This document shows positions 49,680 through 57,300 of a stretch of DNA of 64,000 bases, in pieces. The DNA comes from an uncultured Collinsella sp. (GTDB taxonomy: Bacteria; Actinomycetota; Coriobacteriia; Coriobacteriales; Coriobacteriaceae): contig CAAEMX010000015.1 in assembly GCA_900757185.1 (NCBI GenBank), positions 1 to 64,000 of the forward strand. The letters are read 5' to 3'. A program made the translations under genes and the position numbers. How positions within the stretch are numbered: the stretch's first letter is position 1; each line of letters begins with the position of its first letter. The notes under the pieces were generated by a model. The model worked only from the letters and a program-made list of their open reading frames with translations. It was not told the DNA's origin and ran no database searches.

Positions 49680-50480
49680 ATGGGTATTAAAGCGTGTGCG
49701 GCTGGTTTTTGCTGTGCGGACGTCTATCAAAACATCGGCGTGTTCTATCCGACTGGTAATGGCATTGACTGGGGTATCCATCTTGCACGAATGGGCGTTT
49801 CGGTATCCGCCGTGTCGGTTGTCGGCAAGGACGAGTACGGAGACAAGATGAGAGAGGCGCTGGCCGCCGAGGGGTTTGATATCTCTCATCTGCGGGTGGA
49901 GGATGGCGACACCTCGGTGATGCTCATGGCATTGAAAGACGGCGTCGATCGCGTGCATCTCGAGGCAATCGATGGCGTAATGGAGACATATCGTCCGAAT
50001 GAAGATGACCGGGCGTTTATCCTAGAGCATGACATCATTCATACCGACCTGTTTGGCAATTGTTTGGACCTCCTGCCCGAGTGGCATGATGCGGGCAAGA
50101 CGGTGGTTATGGACTTCTCGGTGTTCAGCCAGGATCCCGAATATGCCTGCGAGAATCATTTTCCCTACGTTGACTACGCATTTATGTCGTTTGAAGATGA
50201 CACTCCGGAGCTGCGGGACTGGGTACGTCACGCGCAGGAATTGGGGCCGCGCGTTGCGGTTGCCACGCTTGGCGAGAAGGGAAGCATTGCCTATGACGGT
50301 GAGCGCTTCTATGAGTGCGGGATCGTGCCGGCGGAGAAGGTCGTTAATACCGTGGGTGCCGGCGACTCGTATATCGCCGGGTTTACCAAGGGCGTGATCG
50401 ATGGCCTTGATATTCCGGCGTGTATGAAGGCGGGCGCTGAGCTGTCGTCCCGAGTGATCGGTTCGTTTGAGCCGTACTAG
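49680..50480 (+). CDS. FrlD-like PfkB sugar kinase 2
   Basis: A 266-residue PfkB kinase. FYPTGNGIDWGIHLARMG is the substrate motif and NTVGAGDSYIAGF holds the catalytic Asp. The start CAAGFCCADVYQNIGVFYP resembles FrlD (VATIGDNCVDIYPQ) in layout. It differs clearly from kinase 1, so the two probably act on different substrates, for example ketosamine and free or aldosamine-derived sugar. TTGGAG precedes ATG 49680. Confidence 0.8.
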   Translation: MGIKACAAGFCCADVYQNIGVFYPTGNGIDWGIHLARMGVSVSAVSVVGKDEYGDKMREALAAEGFDISHLRVEDGDTSVMLMALKDGVDRVHLEAIDGVMETYRPNEDDRAFILEHDIIHTDLFGNCLDLLPEWHDAGKTVVMDFSVFSQDPEYACENHFPYVDYAFMSFEDDTPELRDWVRHAQELGPRVAVATLGEKGSIAYDGERFYECGIVPAEKVVNTVGAGDSYIAGFTKGVIDGLDIPACMKAGAELSSRVIGSFEPY

Positions 50481-50507
50481 GGTCAAATGCCTGGAAAGGA
50501 GTACGAA

Positions 50508-51368
50508 ATGGTTATCGACATGTTGGTCCATCCTATGCTCTACGGCGAGATCTGTACGCCGGGTGATGAGCCTGATGGATTCGGTTTTTGGTCACGAGAA
50601 TTTGGTATGGGGCATATGGGCCCCATGGATTGGGATGAGCTTCAAGTCGAGATGGACGTCTGCGATGTGCAGAAGAGCGTGCTCATGCCGCTCGATGTAA
50701 CCACGGCATGCGGAGGGCACTTTGGCACCAATGACCAGATTGCCATGCTGGTTGCCGCACATCCCGATCGTCTGTGGGGATTTGCGAGCGTAGACCCGCA
50801 GGTGAGCGGTGCCGCAGACGAATTGGAGCGCGCCTTTACCGAGTTGGGGGCAAAGGGGCTTTGCCTGCATCCTGCAAAGCAGGGTTTTGCCCCCGATGAT
50901 GCTGTGGCCGAGCCGCTTTACGAACTGTGCGAGCGCTATAACAAGCCGGTGGTTTTCCATGCCGGTATGTCTTGGGAGCCGGGCGCAGAGCTCTCGCGCA
51001 GTAACCCGCTTGCATTTGAGCACACAATCGCAACGCATCCAAATGTGCGTTTTAGTTTGACCCATTTTGGCTGGCCCTGGGTGCGCGAGACCGTGGCGAT
51101 GCTGCTCAAGTATCCCAACTGCTACGCGGACACCTCTATCACTTACATCGATTCGCCCGAGGAGATGATGCAGCGTCTTTTCACGGTCGATATGGGGCCG
51201 CTGTGGTATGAGCGCGCGCTATCGCACCAAGTGATGTTCGCCAGCAATACGCCGCGCTTCCGTGCATTCAAACTCAAGCGGGCGCTCGATACCGTGCCCA
51301 TGCGCGATGATGCGCGAGAAAGGCTCTACTGGGGTAATGCCCTGCGTTTTCTTGAAGGGGATGAGTGA
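50508..51368 (+). CDS. Amidohydrolase-2 family TIM-barrel hydrolase
   Basis: A 286-residue member of the Amidohydro_2 group (decarboxylase/lactonase-like). It starts with MVIDMLVHPML, then KGLCLHPAKQGFAPDD, VVFHAGMSW, THFGWPWVRET and a final MFASNTPRFRAF. The HxH of the first strand is reduced to VHP, so the metal site is at most mononuclear, as in several family members. The reaction could be lactone opening or decarboxylation. AAAGGA precedes ATG 50508. It starts the distal, non-frl half of the operon. Confidence 0.75.
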   Translation: MVIDMLVHPMLYGEICTPGDEPDGFGFWSREFGMGHMGPMDWDELQVEMDVCDVQKSVLMPLDVTTACGGHFGTNDQIAMLVAAHPDRLWGFASVDPQVSGAADELERAFTELGAKGLCLHPAKQGFAPDDAVAEPLYELCERYNKPVVFHAGMSWEPGAELSRSNPLAFEHTIATHPNVRFSLTHFGWPWVRETVAMLLKYPNCYADTSITYIDSPEEMMQRLFTVDMGPLWYERALSHQVMFASNTPRFRAFKLKRALDTVPMRDDARERLYWGNALRFLEGDE

Positions 51369-51370
51369 AC

Positions 51371-51799
51371 ATGGTGACGCTCGAGACATTGAGCTATCTA
51401 TCGACTGCTCCGGACCAGTTCATCGATATTACCGAGGACGTGCACGCTGCCATCGAACGCAGCTCGGTGACCAATGGCTTGGCGGCGATTATTTTGTCGC
51501 ATACGACCTGCGGAATCGTGGTAAACGAGGGGCTGCCCTGCGTGGAGACGGATCTTATGGAGACGCTTGATCGCATCGCCCCACTCGATGCCCCCTATGC
51601 GCATGCACACTTCCTGCCGAGCTATGGAGCCACCGGTAACAACTCCTGTGGGCATATCAAGAGCATGATTTGTGGAAACAGTTGCTTCTTTCCCGTCCAA
51701 GATGGCCACATCGTGTGCGGAAGTGCCCAGAACATCTATCTTGCGGAGTTTGACGGTCCGCAGAAGCGAAAAGTGTACGTCGAGGTGCTGGGGGAGTAA
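51371..51799 (+). CDS. YjbQ-family protein (UPF0047)
   Basis: A 142-residue protein with the YjbQ signature: LSHTTCGIVVNEG, GNNSCGHIKSMICGNS and NIYLAEFDGPQKRKVYVEV. The three conserved metal-binding His positions of the family are largely kept. YjbQ proteins have weak thiamine-phosphate-synthase-like activity in one report, and a general role is unknown. The start is ATG 51371 with GAAGGGGA upstream; GTG 51365 is possible and would overlap the previous stop. Confidence 0.82.
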   Translation: MVTLETLSYLSTAPDQFIDITEDVHAAIERSSVTNGLAAIILSHTTCGIVVNEGLPCVETDLMETLDRIAPLDAPYAHAHFLPSYGATGNNSCGHIKSMICGNSCFFPVQDGHIVCGSAQNIYLAEFDGPQKRKVYVEVLGE

Positions 51800-51832
51800 C
51801 GTCCCTGCAATAACCCTATGAAGGAGCACGTT

Positions 51833-52642
51833 ATGTCGTTTCTAACTTCGATGTTCAAGAACGAAAAGCCGGTTATCGGAATGCTGCACCTGCGTCCTCT
51901 GCCGGGCGATCCGCTGTATTACCCGGGCGGAAGCGTATCGCAGGTCGTGGAAGCCGCCAAGCGCGATCTCGAGGCGTTGCAGCAGGGCGGTGTCGATGGC
52001 ATTTTGATTACCAATGAGCTCTCGATGCCCTATGAGCAGCATGTTTCTCCCTCAACCCTTGCATCGATGGGCTATGTAATCGGGGCTCTGTCCCATGATC
52101 TGTCGACTCCTTGGGGAGCTGAGGCAATTTACGATGGTGATGCCACAATCGAGCTGTGCGCTGCCGTCGACGCGCAGTTCACGCGCTGCAATTTTTGCGG
52201 TGCCTGGGCCGGTGATCTCGGGCTGATTAACCGAGATTTCGCTCACACCATGCGTCGCAAGGCGGCGCTGCGCTTGGACGACCTCAAGCTTTTTCACTTC
52301 ATCACGAGCGAGGGCGAGGTTTATCTCAACGACCGCACGACCGCGGACATTGCCGATTCACTTCTCTTTAATTGCCTACCGGATGCGATAGTCATCGGCG
52401 GTTCGGCTGCCGGTCGTGGCGCTTCGGGCGAGCTTGCCGACGAGGTCCGCGAGCGTGTTGGCGAAGTGCCCGTGGTATGTGGCACCGGTTGTCGCGAAAA
52501 TACCGTGGCTGACGTATTTGCTCACTACGATGGCGCGTTTGTCGGCACGTGCTTAAAGCGCGACGGAAAGCTGGATGCCCCGGTTGATGTTGAGCGGGTG
52601 GTTCGTTTTATGGCTGCCGCTCGTACGGCGCGAGGGGAGTAG
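51833..52642 (+). CDS. BtpA/SgcQ-family TIM-barrel protein
   Basis: A 269-residue protein of the BtpA/SgcQ family. GMLHLRPLPGDPLYYPGGS, GVDGILITNELSMPY, RCNFCGAWAGDLGLIN and AIVIGGSAAGRGAS are typical. E. coli SgcQ lies in a carbohydrate cluster and BtpA was linked to photosystem I, so the enzymatic role is open; the family is often proposed to act on nucleoside-like or sugar phosphate substrates. AAGGAG precedes ATG 51833. Confidence 0.82.
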   Translation: MSFLTSMFKNEKPVIGMLHLRPLPGDPLYYPGGSVSQVVEAAKRDLEALQQGGVDGILITNELSMPYEQHVSPSTLASMGYVIGALSHDLSTPWGAEAIYDGDATIELCAAVDAQFTRCNFCGAWAGDLGLINRDFAHTMRRKAALRLDDLKLFHFITSEGEVYLNDRTTADIADSLLFNCLPDAIVIGGSAAGRGASGELADEVRERVGEVPVVCGTGCRENTVADVFAHYDGAFVGTCLKRDGKLDAPVDVERVVRFMAAARTARGE

Positions 52643-52648
52643 GCACCT

Positions 52649-54166
52649 ATGGCGCTCTATCTGGGTATTGATATTGGGACAAGCGCCTCTAAAGGCGTTT
52701 TAATCGATGATCGATGCAACATCGTTTGCCAAGCCTCTTGTGGACATGAGACGGACAACCCGTGTGATGGATGGTACCAGCATGATGCTGAGGCAGTTTG
52801 GTGGGGCGATTTTTGCCGCTTGTCGCGCGAGCTGGTGATGCGATCGGGGGTTAACGCGGCGCAGATCGGATGCGTGGGCCTTTCCGCATTGGGTTGCGAC
52901 TGTGTGCCGGTCGATACCGAGTGCAACGCGCTGGCGCCCGCGATTTTGTATGGAGTCGATGCACGTTCGAAGCCGCAGATTGACGAGCTCCTTTCCGAAT
53001 ATGGGTCAGGTCGCGCACGCGAACTTTTCGGGCACGATCCCTGCTCATCAGATATTGCTCCCAAGATCTTATGGTTTAAGGAGAATATGCCCGAGGTGCA
53101 CGAACGTGCCGCGAAGTTCCTGACGGCATCATCGTTTCTATGCGCAAAGTTGACGGGGCGTTTTACGGTGGACCGTTACTTGGCGGAGGATTTTCTTCCC
53201 CTATACGACCGCTACACTTGGAGGGTTGATGCTCGGGAATGTGCTCGTTTCTGCCGGCCTGACCAGATGACGGAGGTAATGTCGGCTACCGATATTGCCG
53301 GGGTGATTACGCAGCGCGCGGCTGAGGCGACAGGGCTCGCGGCAGGGACACCTGTCTTAGTGGGAACGGGCGACTCTGGTGCCGAGGCCATTTCGACGGG
53401 TGTATTTCGTCCCGGCGATATGATGGTTCAGTTGGGGAGCACGGCGTATTTCATCTACCTAGCTGATCATATGGTCGATGATGCCCGCCTGTGGCCAGGG
53501 ACGTTTATCATTCCCGGAACTTACGGGATCTGTGCGGGGACCAATACGGCGGGTGCACTCACATCGTGGCTGCGCCAAGAGCTGTATCGCGACGCCGTGG
53601 AGGCCGAGGGCCACGGTGGCCCCGATGCATATTCGGTCATGGCGCATGATGCCGCCGATGTGGCGCCGGGTGCCGATGGGCTCCTGTGCCTGCCGTACTT
53701 TGCGGGGGAGCGTACTCCGCTCAACGATCCCGAGGCACGTGGCGTCTTCTTTGGCCTGACCGGAAGGCATACGCGAGCCCATATGGTTCGCGCCGCCTTG
53801 GAAGGCGTCGCGTATACCGTTGCATCCCATGTCGACATTATCGAGCGAGAGCATGGACTGCCAATTGGGCGCATTATGCTTGTCGGAGGTGGAACCAAGA
53901 ATCCAGTTTGGATGCAGGCTATCGCCGACGTATGCGGGCGCGAGGTCTCGGTTGCCAAGGTTACGGTGGGCGCATGCTTCGGTGATGCCATCATGGCAGC
54001 TCTCGCAGGTGGCGCCTATGCATCATGGGATGAACTCGCCCAAGTCCTTGGCGTTGCACAAACAATCGTGCCCGATATGGCTGCCCACGAGCTATATGCG
54101 TCGCGTCGTCATATCTTTGACGAATTGTATGCACGCAACCGTGATCTCATGCACGAATTGGTGTAA
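52649..54166 (+). CDS. FGGY-family carbohydrate kinase (xylulokinase-like)
   Basis: A 505-residue sugar kinase. LGIDIGTSASKGVLID is the phosphate-1 motif, GLSALGCDCVPVD and YGVDARSKPQID the sugar side, VGTGDSGAEAISTGV the central catalytic Asp region and GGGTKNPVWMQAIADV the adenosine motif. Close in plan to xylulokinases; exact sugar unknown. It begins 6 bp after the BtpA stop and ends the operon before a terminator. Confidence 0.88.
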   Translation: MALYLGIDIGTSASKGVLIDDRCNIVCQASCGHETDNPCDGWYQHDAEAVWWGDFCRLSRELVMRSGVNAAQIGCVGLSALGCDCVPVDTECNALAPAILYGVDARSKPQIDELLSEYGSGRARELFGHDPCSSDIAPKILWFKENMPEVHERAAKFLTASSFLCAKLTGRFTVDRYLAEDFLPLYDRYTWRVDARECARFCRPDQMTEVMSATDIAGVITQRAAEATGLAAGTPVLVGTGDSGAEAISTGVFRPGDMMVQLGSTAYFIYLADHMVDDARLWPGTFIIPGTYGICAGTNTAGALTSWLRQELYRDAVEAEGHGGPDAYSVMAHDAADVAPGADGLLCLPYFAGERTPLNDPEARGVFFGLTGRHTRAHMVRAALEGVAYTVASHVDIIEREHGLPIGRIMLVGGGTKNPVWMQAIADVCGREVSVAKVTVGACFGDAIMAALAGGAYASWDELAQVLGVAQTIVPDMAAHELYASRRHIFDELYARNRDLMHELV

Positions 54167-54196
54167 TGCTGCCGAATTGTACTGCCTTCCAAAATA

Positions 54197-54236
54197 GGGA
54201 CTGCGTTGTGCGATTCGCATGTCCCTTGGCATTTTT
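54197..54236 (+). terminator. Terminator of the frl-like operon
   Basis: GGGACTGCG pairs with CGCATGTCCC around TTGTGCGATT with one bulge, then TTGGCATTTTT. Confidence 0.75.
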
Positions 54237-54247
54237 GCCCACAGTGG

Positions 54248-55030
54248 TTAGCGAAGGTCAAAAACAGAGTGCGCATTTGCTAAAACTACCGACTCGATGC
54301 GCTTTGCGTCACAGTTTTTGAGTGAGGCAATGCGCATCGAGGTCCTTGCGAGCGATTTGATGAGCGACTGCGCGCTTGTTTCTGTGTTTGGCTCGGCCGG
54401 CGCATCGGTCTCGAGCAGTAGACGGTCGAGTGGAATCTGTCGTGCGTATTCGCGTCCTCGTTTGGACGCGAGCATGCGTTCGTTGACGGAAAAATAACAG
54501 CCCGCATTACGCGCGCGGGCGAGTTCGTCCGAAGTACCGCTAAACCAGTGGAAGATGATAACGGGGGAGTCGGAGTTTGGGATGAGTGGTCCATGCGATT
54601 CGAGGACGTTCAGTACGGTTCCTGCCGAACGAACAGCGTGAATTGATATCACGCGCCCGGCAAGAGGGTGCTGCGCGAGTGCATCGCAGAGCCGGTCAAA
54701 TGCCTGTGCTTGTAGCGGCTCGCTTCCGGCAAAACGAGCGGAAAAGTCGAGCCCGACCTCGCCGATATAGCGCTCTTGGGCAGCAACTTCGCAAAGCAGA
54801 TTGATTTCAGCGTTGCCACATCGTCCGTCGGCGAGCCACCAGGGATGGAGGCCGATGCCGGCAAAGATATTTGAACGGCCGCAGGCGCGCTTCTTGGCGC
54901 GTGCAAAGTCGTGCGGATCGACGCCGCAGTCAAATAGAATCAGGCCCAGCGCCGTTGCCTCATCGGCAACGGCGTCCGGGTGAGCCATTAGATCAAGATG
55001 GCAGTGTGCATCAAATAACCGGGGCTCCAT
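54248..55030 (-). CDS. TatD-family metal-dependent hydrolase
   Basis: A 260-residue TIM-barrel hydrolase of the TatD DNase family. Metal motifs are DAHCHLD (7-13), IGEVGLDFSARF, SIHAVRSAGTVL, IFHWFSGT and LLLETDAP. Length is normal. TatD proteins have DNase or D-aminoacyl-tRNA-related activities. It is 14 bp downstream of tcdA on the same strand, so the two form a unit. Confidence 0.9.
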   Translation of the reverse strand: MEPRLFDAHCHLDLMAHPDAVADEATALGLILFDCGVDPHDFARAKKRACGRSNIFAGIGLHPWWLADGRCGNAEINLLCEVAAQERYIGEVGLDFSARFAGSEPLQAQAFDRLCDALAQHPLAGRVISIHAVRSAGTVLNVLESHGPLIPNSDSPVIIFHWFSGTSDELARARNAGCYFSVNERMLASKRGREYARQIPLDRLLLETDAPAEPNTETSAQSLIKSLARTSMRIASLKNCDAKRIESVVLANAHSVFDLR

Positions 55031-55044
55031 CTCGGCGCGCTCCG

Positions 55045-55842
55045 CTAGTCTAGGCGCTGGCCATCGGCGCGCACGCGCTCGGTGCCGCGGCCACTGATCT
55101 GACGGATAACCTCGCCGGCGATCATCTGGCCCATGATGGGCGGCATAAAACTGGCAGTTCCCAGCTCGGTGCGCTCGTGGATGTTGAAAGGATCGCGGGG
55201 CTGTGTCTTAACCGATTCCTCGCAGCTAAACAGTACGTGTAGGCTCTTGATTCCGCGCTTCTTACATTCTTTGCGCATAATGCGGCTCATGGGGTCACGT
55301 ACCGTATCGAAGATGTCGGCAAAGCGGAGGCACTCGGGATGGAGTTTGTTGGCCCCGCCCATGGAGCTAACCAAACGGATGTCATGGTCCTGAGCATATT
55401 TGGCAATGGTGAGCTTGGCCGAGATGGTGTCGATGGCGTCGACGACGTAGTCTAGCTTGCCACCCGTCTGCTCAGAAACGCTCGCGAAGAACTCGTCGAT
55501 GTTGTCGCTCAGCAGGTATTCGGTGCGCTTGATAACGCTGGCGGCGGGATTGATGTCGTGGATCATGGCTTCCATCACGTCAACCTTGCGCTTGCCGACG
55601 GTGCTGTGAAAGGCGATGGCCTGTCGATTGATGTTGCTGGGCGCGACGATATCCTTGTCCAGAATCACAAAATGACCGATGCCGCCGCGGACAAGTGCCT
55701 CGCAGCAGTTAGAGCCCACGCCTCCGCAGCCGAGCACCAGCACCGTGGCGTTGGCGAGTCTATCGAGTGCCTCACGGCCCATGATGATCTCGAGTTTGGT
55801 GTCGCGTGTCTCGACGGGAGCTGCGGCTGCGGTTTCGGTCAT
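55045..55842 (-). CDS. tcdA: tRNA threonylcarbamoyladenosine dehydratase
   Basis: A 265-residue E1-like ThiF/MoeB/HesA protein with the ATP motif VLGCGGVGSNCCEALVRGG, DKDIVAPSNINRQ, DAIDTISAKL and the C-terminal MGQMIAGEVIRQ. The TcdA (CsdL/YgdL) subgroup is indicated by SSMGGANKLHPE, MRKECKKRGIKSLHVLFSCEE and the short length without a rhodanese domain. It cyclises t6A37 in ANN-decoding tRNAs. ATG 55842 has GGAGGACATCT upstream. A candidate small RNA lies divergently. Confidence 0.88.
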   Translation of the reverse strand: MTETAAAAPVETRDTKLEIIMGREALDRLANATVLVLGCGGVGSNCCEALVRGGIGHFVILDKDIVAPSNINRQAIAFHSTVGKRKVDVMEAMIHDINPAASVIKRTEYLLSDNIDEFFASVSEQTGGKLDYVVDAIDTISAKLTIAKYAQDHDIRLVSSMGGANKLHPECLRFADIFDTVRDPMSRIMRKECKKRGIKSLHVLFSCEESVKTQPRDPFNIHERTELGTASFMPPIMGQMIAGEVIRQISGRGTERVRADGQRLD

Positions 55843-55929
55843 AGATGTCCTCCGATGGGGAAGCGGATCGTGTTTGGGCTATCGCCATTATAGGGATTAT
55901 CACGATTCCATTTGAGCCCTAGGGGCTTG

Positions 55930-56059
55930 TTGAAATGAGATCGGGATTCGCATAAGATGAAGCAGATGGCACCCGTTGCCGCGGGTTAGCCAACTCCGAA
56001 ACACGTTTATGGCGTGAGAAGTGGCCGTCTTCGCATTACGCGGGGGCGGCTATTTTTTT
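55930..56059 (+). ncRNA. Candidate small RNA or sdpR leader
   Basis: A promoter TTGAAA (55930-55935), 17-bp spacer, TAAGAT (55953-55958) is followed by about 95 nt with several stems (GGC-A-CCCG/CGGG-GCC at 55967-55990, CACG/CGTG near 56002-56016). It ends in a terminator, TGGCCGTCTT with CGGGGGCGGCTA and seven T at 56053-56059. No coding frame or known RNA family is recognised. It may be a stand-alone RNA or a terminating leader for the sdpR gene. Confidence 0.5.
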
Positions 56060-56077
56060 GAGTACAAGATTAGACAG

Positions 56078-56093
56078 TTAGACAAACATCTAA
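56078..56093. promoter_or_regulatory. ArsR-type operator before sdpR
   Basis: TTAGACAAACATCTAA is a 5-6-5 inverted repeat, with another TTAGAC half-site 9 bp upstream (56069-56074). Its position 49 bp before the sdpR start fits self-repression by the ArsR-family protein. Confidence 0.6.
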
Positions 56094-56141
56094 ATATCGA
56101 GTATAGTGTGCGCGTCATGAGAGATGATGAGAGGAGGTCTT

Positions 56142-56420
56142 ATGCCGGGAGAGGGTTTTAAGGCGCTTGCCGATCCAACGCGACGGCGCATTTTGGAGTT
56201 GCTGCGCGAGGGCAATTGTACGGCCGGGGAGCTTGCCGAGCATTTTGACATCAGCAAGCCGTCATTGAGCCATCATTTGGCGACGCTCAAAAACGCCGGG
56301 CTGGTGACCGACGAGCGCCATGGCCAAAACATCGTTTACAGCTTAAACACCACCGTCATGCAGGACTTGATTGGCTGGTTTATGGGCTTTACAGACACTG
56401 AAGGTGATGAGGATGAATAA
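56142..56420 (+). CDS. SdpR-like ArsR-family repressor
   Basis: A 92-residue winged-helix repressor: FKALADPTRRRILELLREG, the recognition region FDISKPSLSHHLATLKNAGLV and ERHGQNIVYSLN. No metal-binding Cys set (ELCVCDL) is present, as in SdpR. GAGGAGG precedes ATG 56142. The stop overlaps the start of sdpI by 8 bp. In Bacillus, SdpR with SdpI forms an autoregulated toxin-immunity signalling pair. Confidence 0.88.
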   Translation: MPGEGFKALADPTRRRILELLREGNCTAGELAEHFDISKPSLSHHLATLKNAGLVTDERHGQNIVYSLNTTVMQDLIGWFMGFTDTEGDEDE

Positions 56421-57117
56421 CGAAAACAAGGGCATACACGCCACGGGGGTATCGCCGCGTGTATGGGCCATGCTTGTTGTGGTCTGCGCTATTAATGTCG
56501 CGGCGCACCTTATGGTGATGCCGAGCTTGCCTGCACAGATTCCTACGCACTGGGGAGCGAACGGCGCCGTCGACGGTTGGGGCCCTAGCTGGATGGCCTC
56601 CGCGCTCGGCGTGCTGCCTCTGGCACTTCTTGCAATGTTCTACGTGGTGCCACGCATTGACCCCAAAGGTGAGGCATATCGAACCTCGGGCAAGTTCTAT
56701 CAGGGCTTCGTAATCGCCTTCACCTTGTTAATGTGTGCCATAAGCTGGTTGGGTGAGCTTACGGTCTGGGGCGTGGTGCCGGCGGTCGGTTCGGTCAACG
56801 TGCTGATTTCCGGTGCTATCGGTTTGCTGTTCATCGGCGTAGGCAACTACTTGCCGCGTGTGAAGCAGAACTATACGCTCGGTATCAAGACGCCTTGGGC
56901 GCTTGCCGATCCCGAGAACTGGCGCCGTACGCAGCGTTTTGGCGGCGCCTGCTTTATGGTGCTGGGTGTTGGTTTGATTGTGATGGGCGTGGCGGGTAGC
57001 GTGCTTTCGAGTGAAGTCGTCGCCGCGGTGATTGCGGTTCTGGCGTTTGGTTCAGCTGGAGCTGCCTACGTCTATTCGTATCTGCTGTGGCGCAAATCGC
57101 AGCGAGCCGCTCGTTAA
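56413..57117 (+). CDS. SdpI-family membrane protein
   Basis: A 234-residue protein with about six membrane helices. MPSLPAQIPTHWGANGAVDGW is the DUF1648-type first module and NYTLGIKTPWALADPENWRRT the SdpI signature in the cytoplasmic loop. In Bacillus SdpI gives immunity to the SdpC toxin and sequesters SdpR at the membrane. No sdpABC toxin genes are seen here, so it may respond to toxins of other species or serve another envelope role. Confidence 0.88.
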   Translation: MNNENKGIHATGVSPRVWAMLVVVCAINVAAHLMVMPSLPAQIPTHWGANGAVDGWGPSWMASALGVLPLALLAMFYVVPRIDPKGEAYRTSGKFYQGFVIAFTLLMCAISWLGELTVWGVVPAVGSVNVLISGAIGLLFIGVGNYLPRVKQNYTLGIKTPWALADPENWRRTQRFGGACFMVLGVGLIVMGVAGSVLSSEVVAAVIAVLAFGSAGAAYVYSYLLWRKSQRAAR

Positions 57118-57300
57118 GGTTGCGGAAAACTAGCGTACGCAGTTCATAGTGTGTTAAGGGGGACTTTTCCCAGGTAGTATTAGGGGGTGTGGGCAACCAT
57201 GCCCCTTTTCGTTAAGTTTCAGAGCTGGTTTCCTCATTTCGTTTCCACTAAAGCGAAGCAAGAATAGGGAAACAGCAGGTAGAAAGGATAAAACAGGCAA

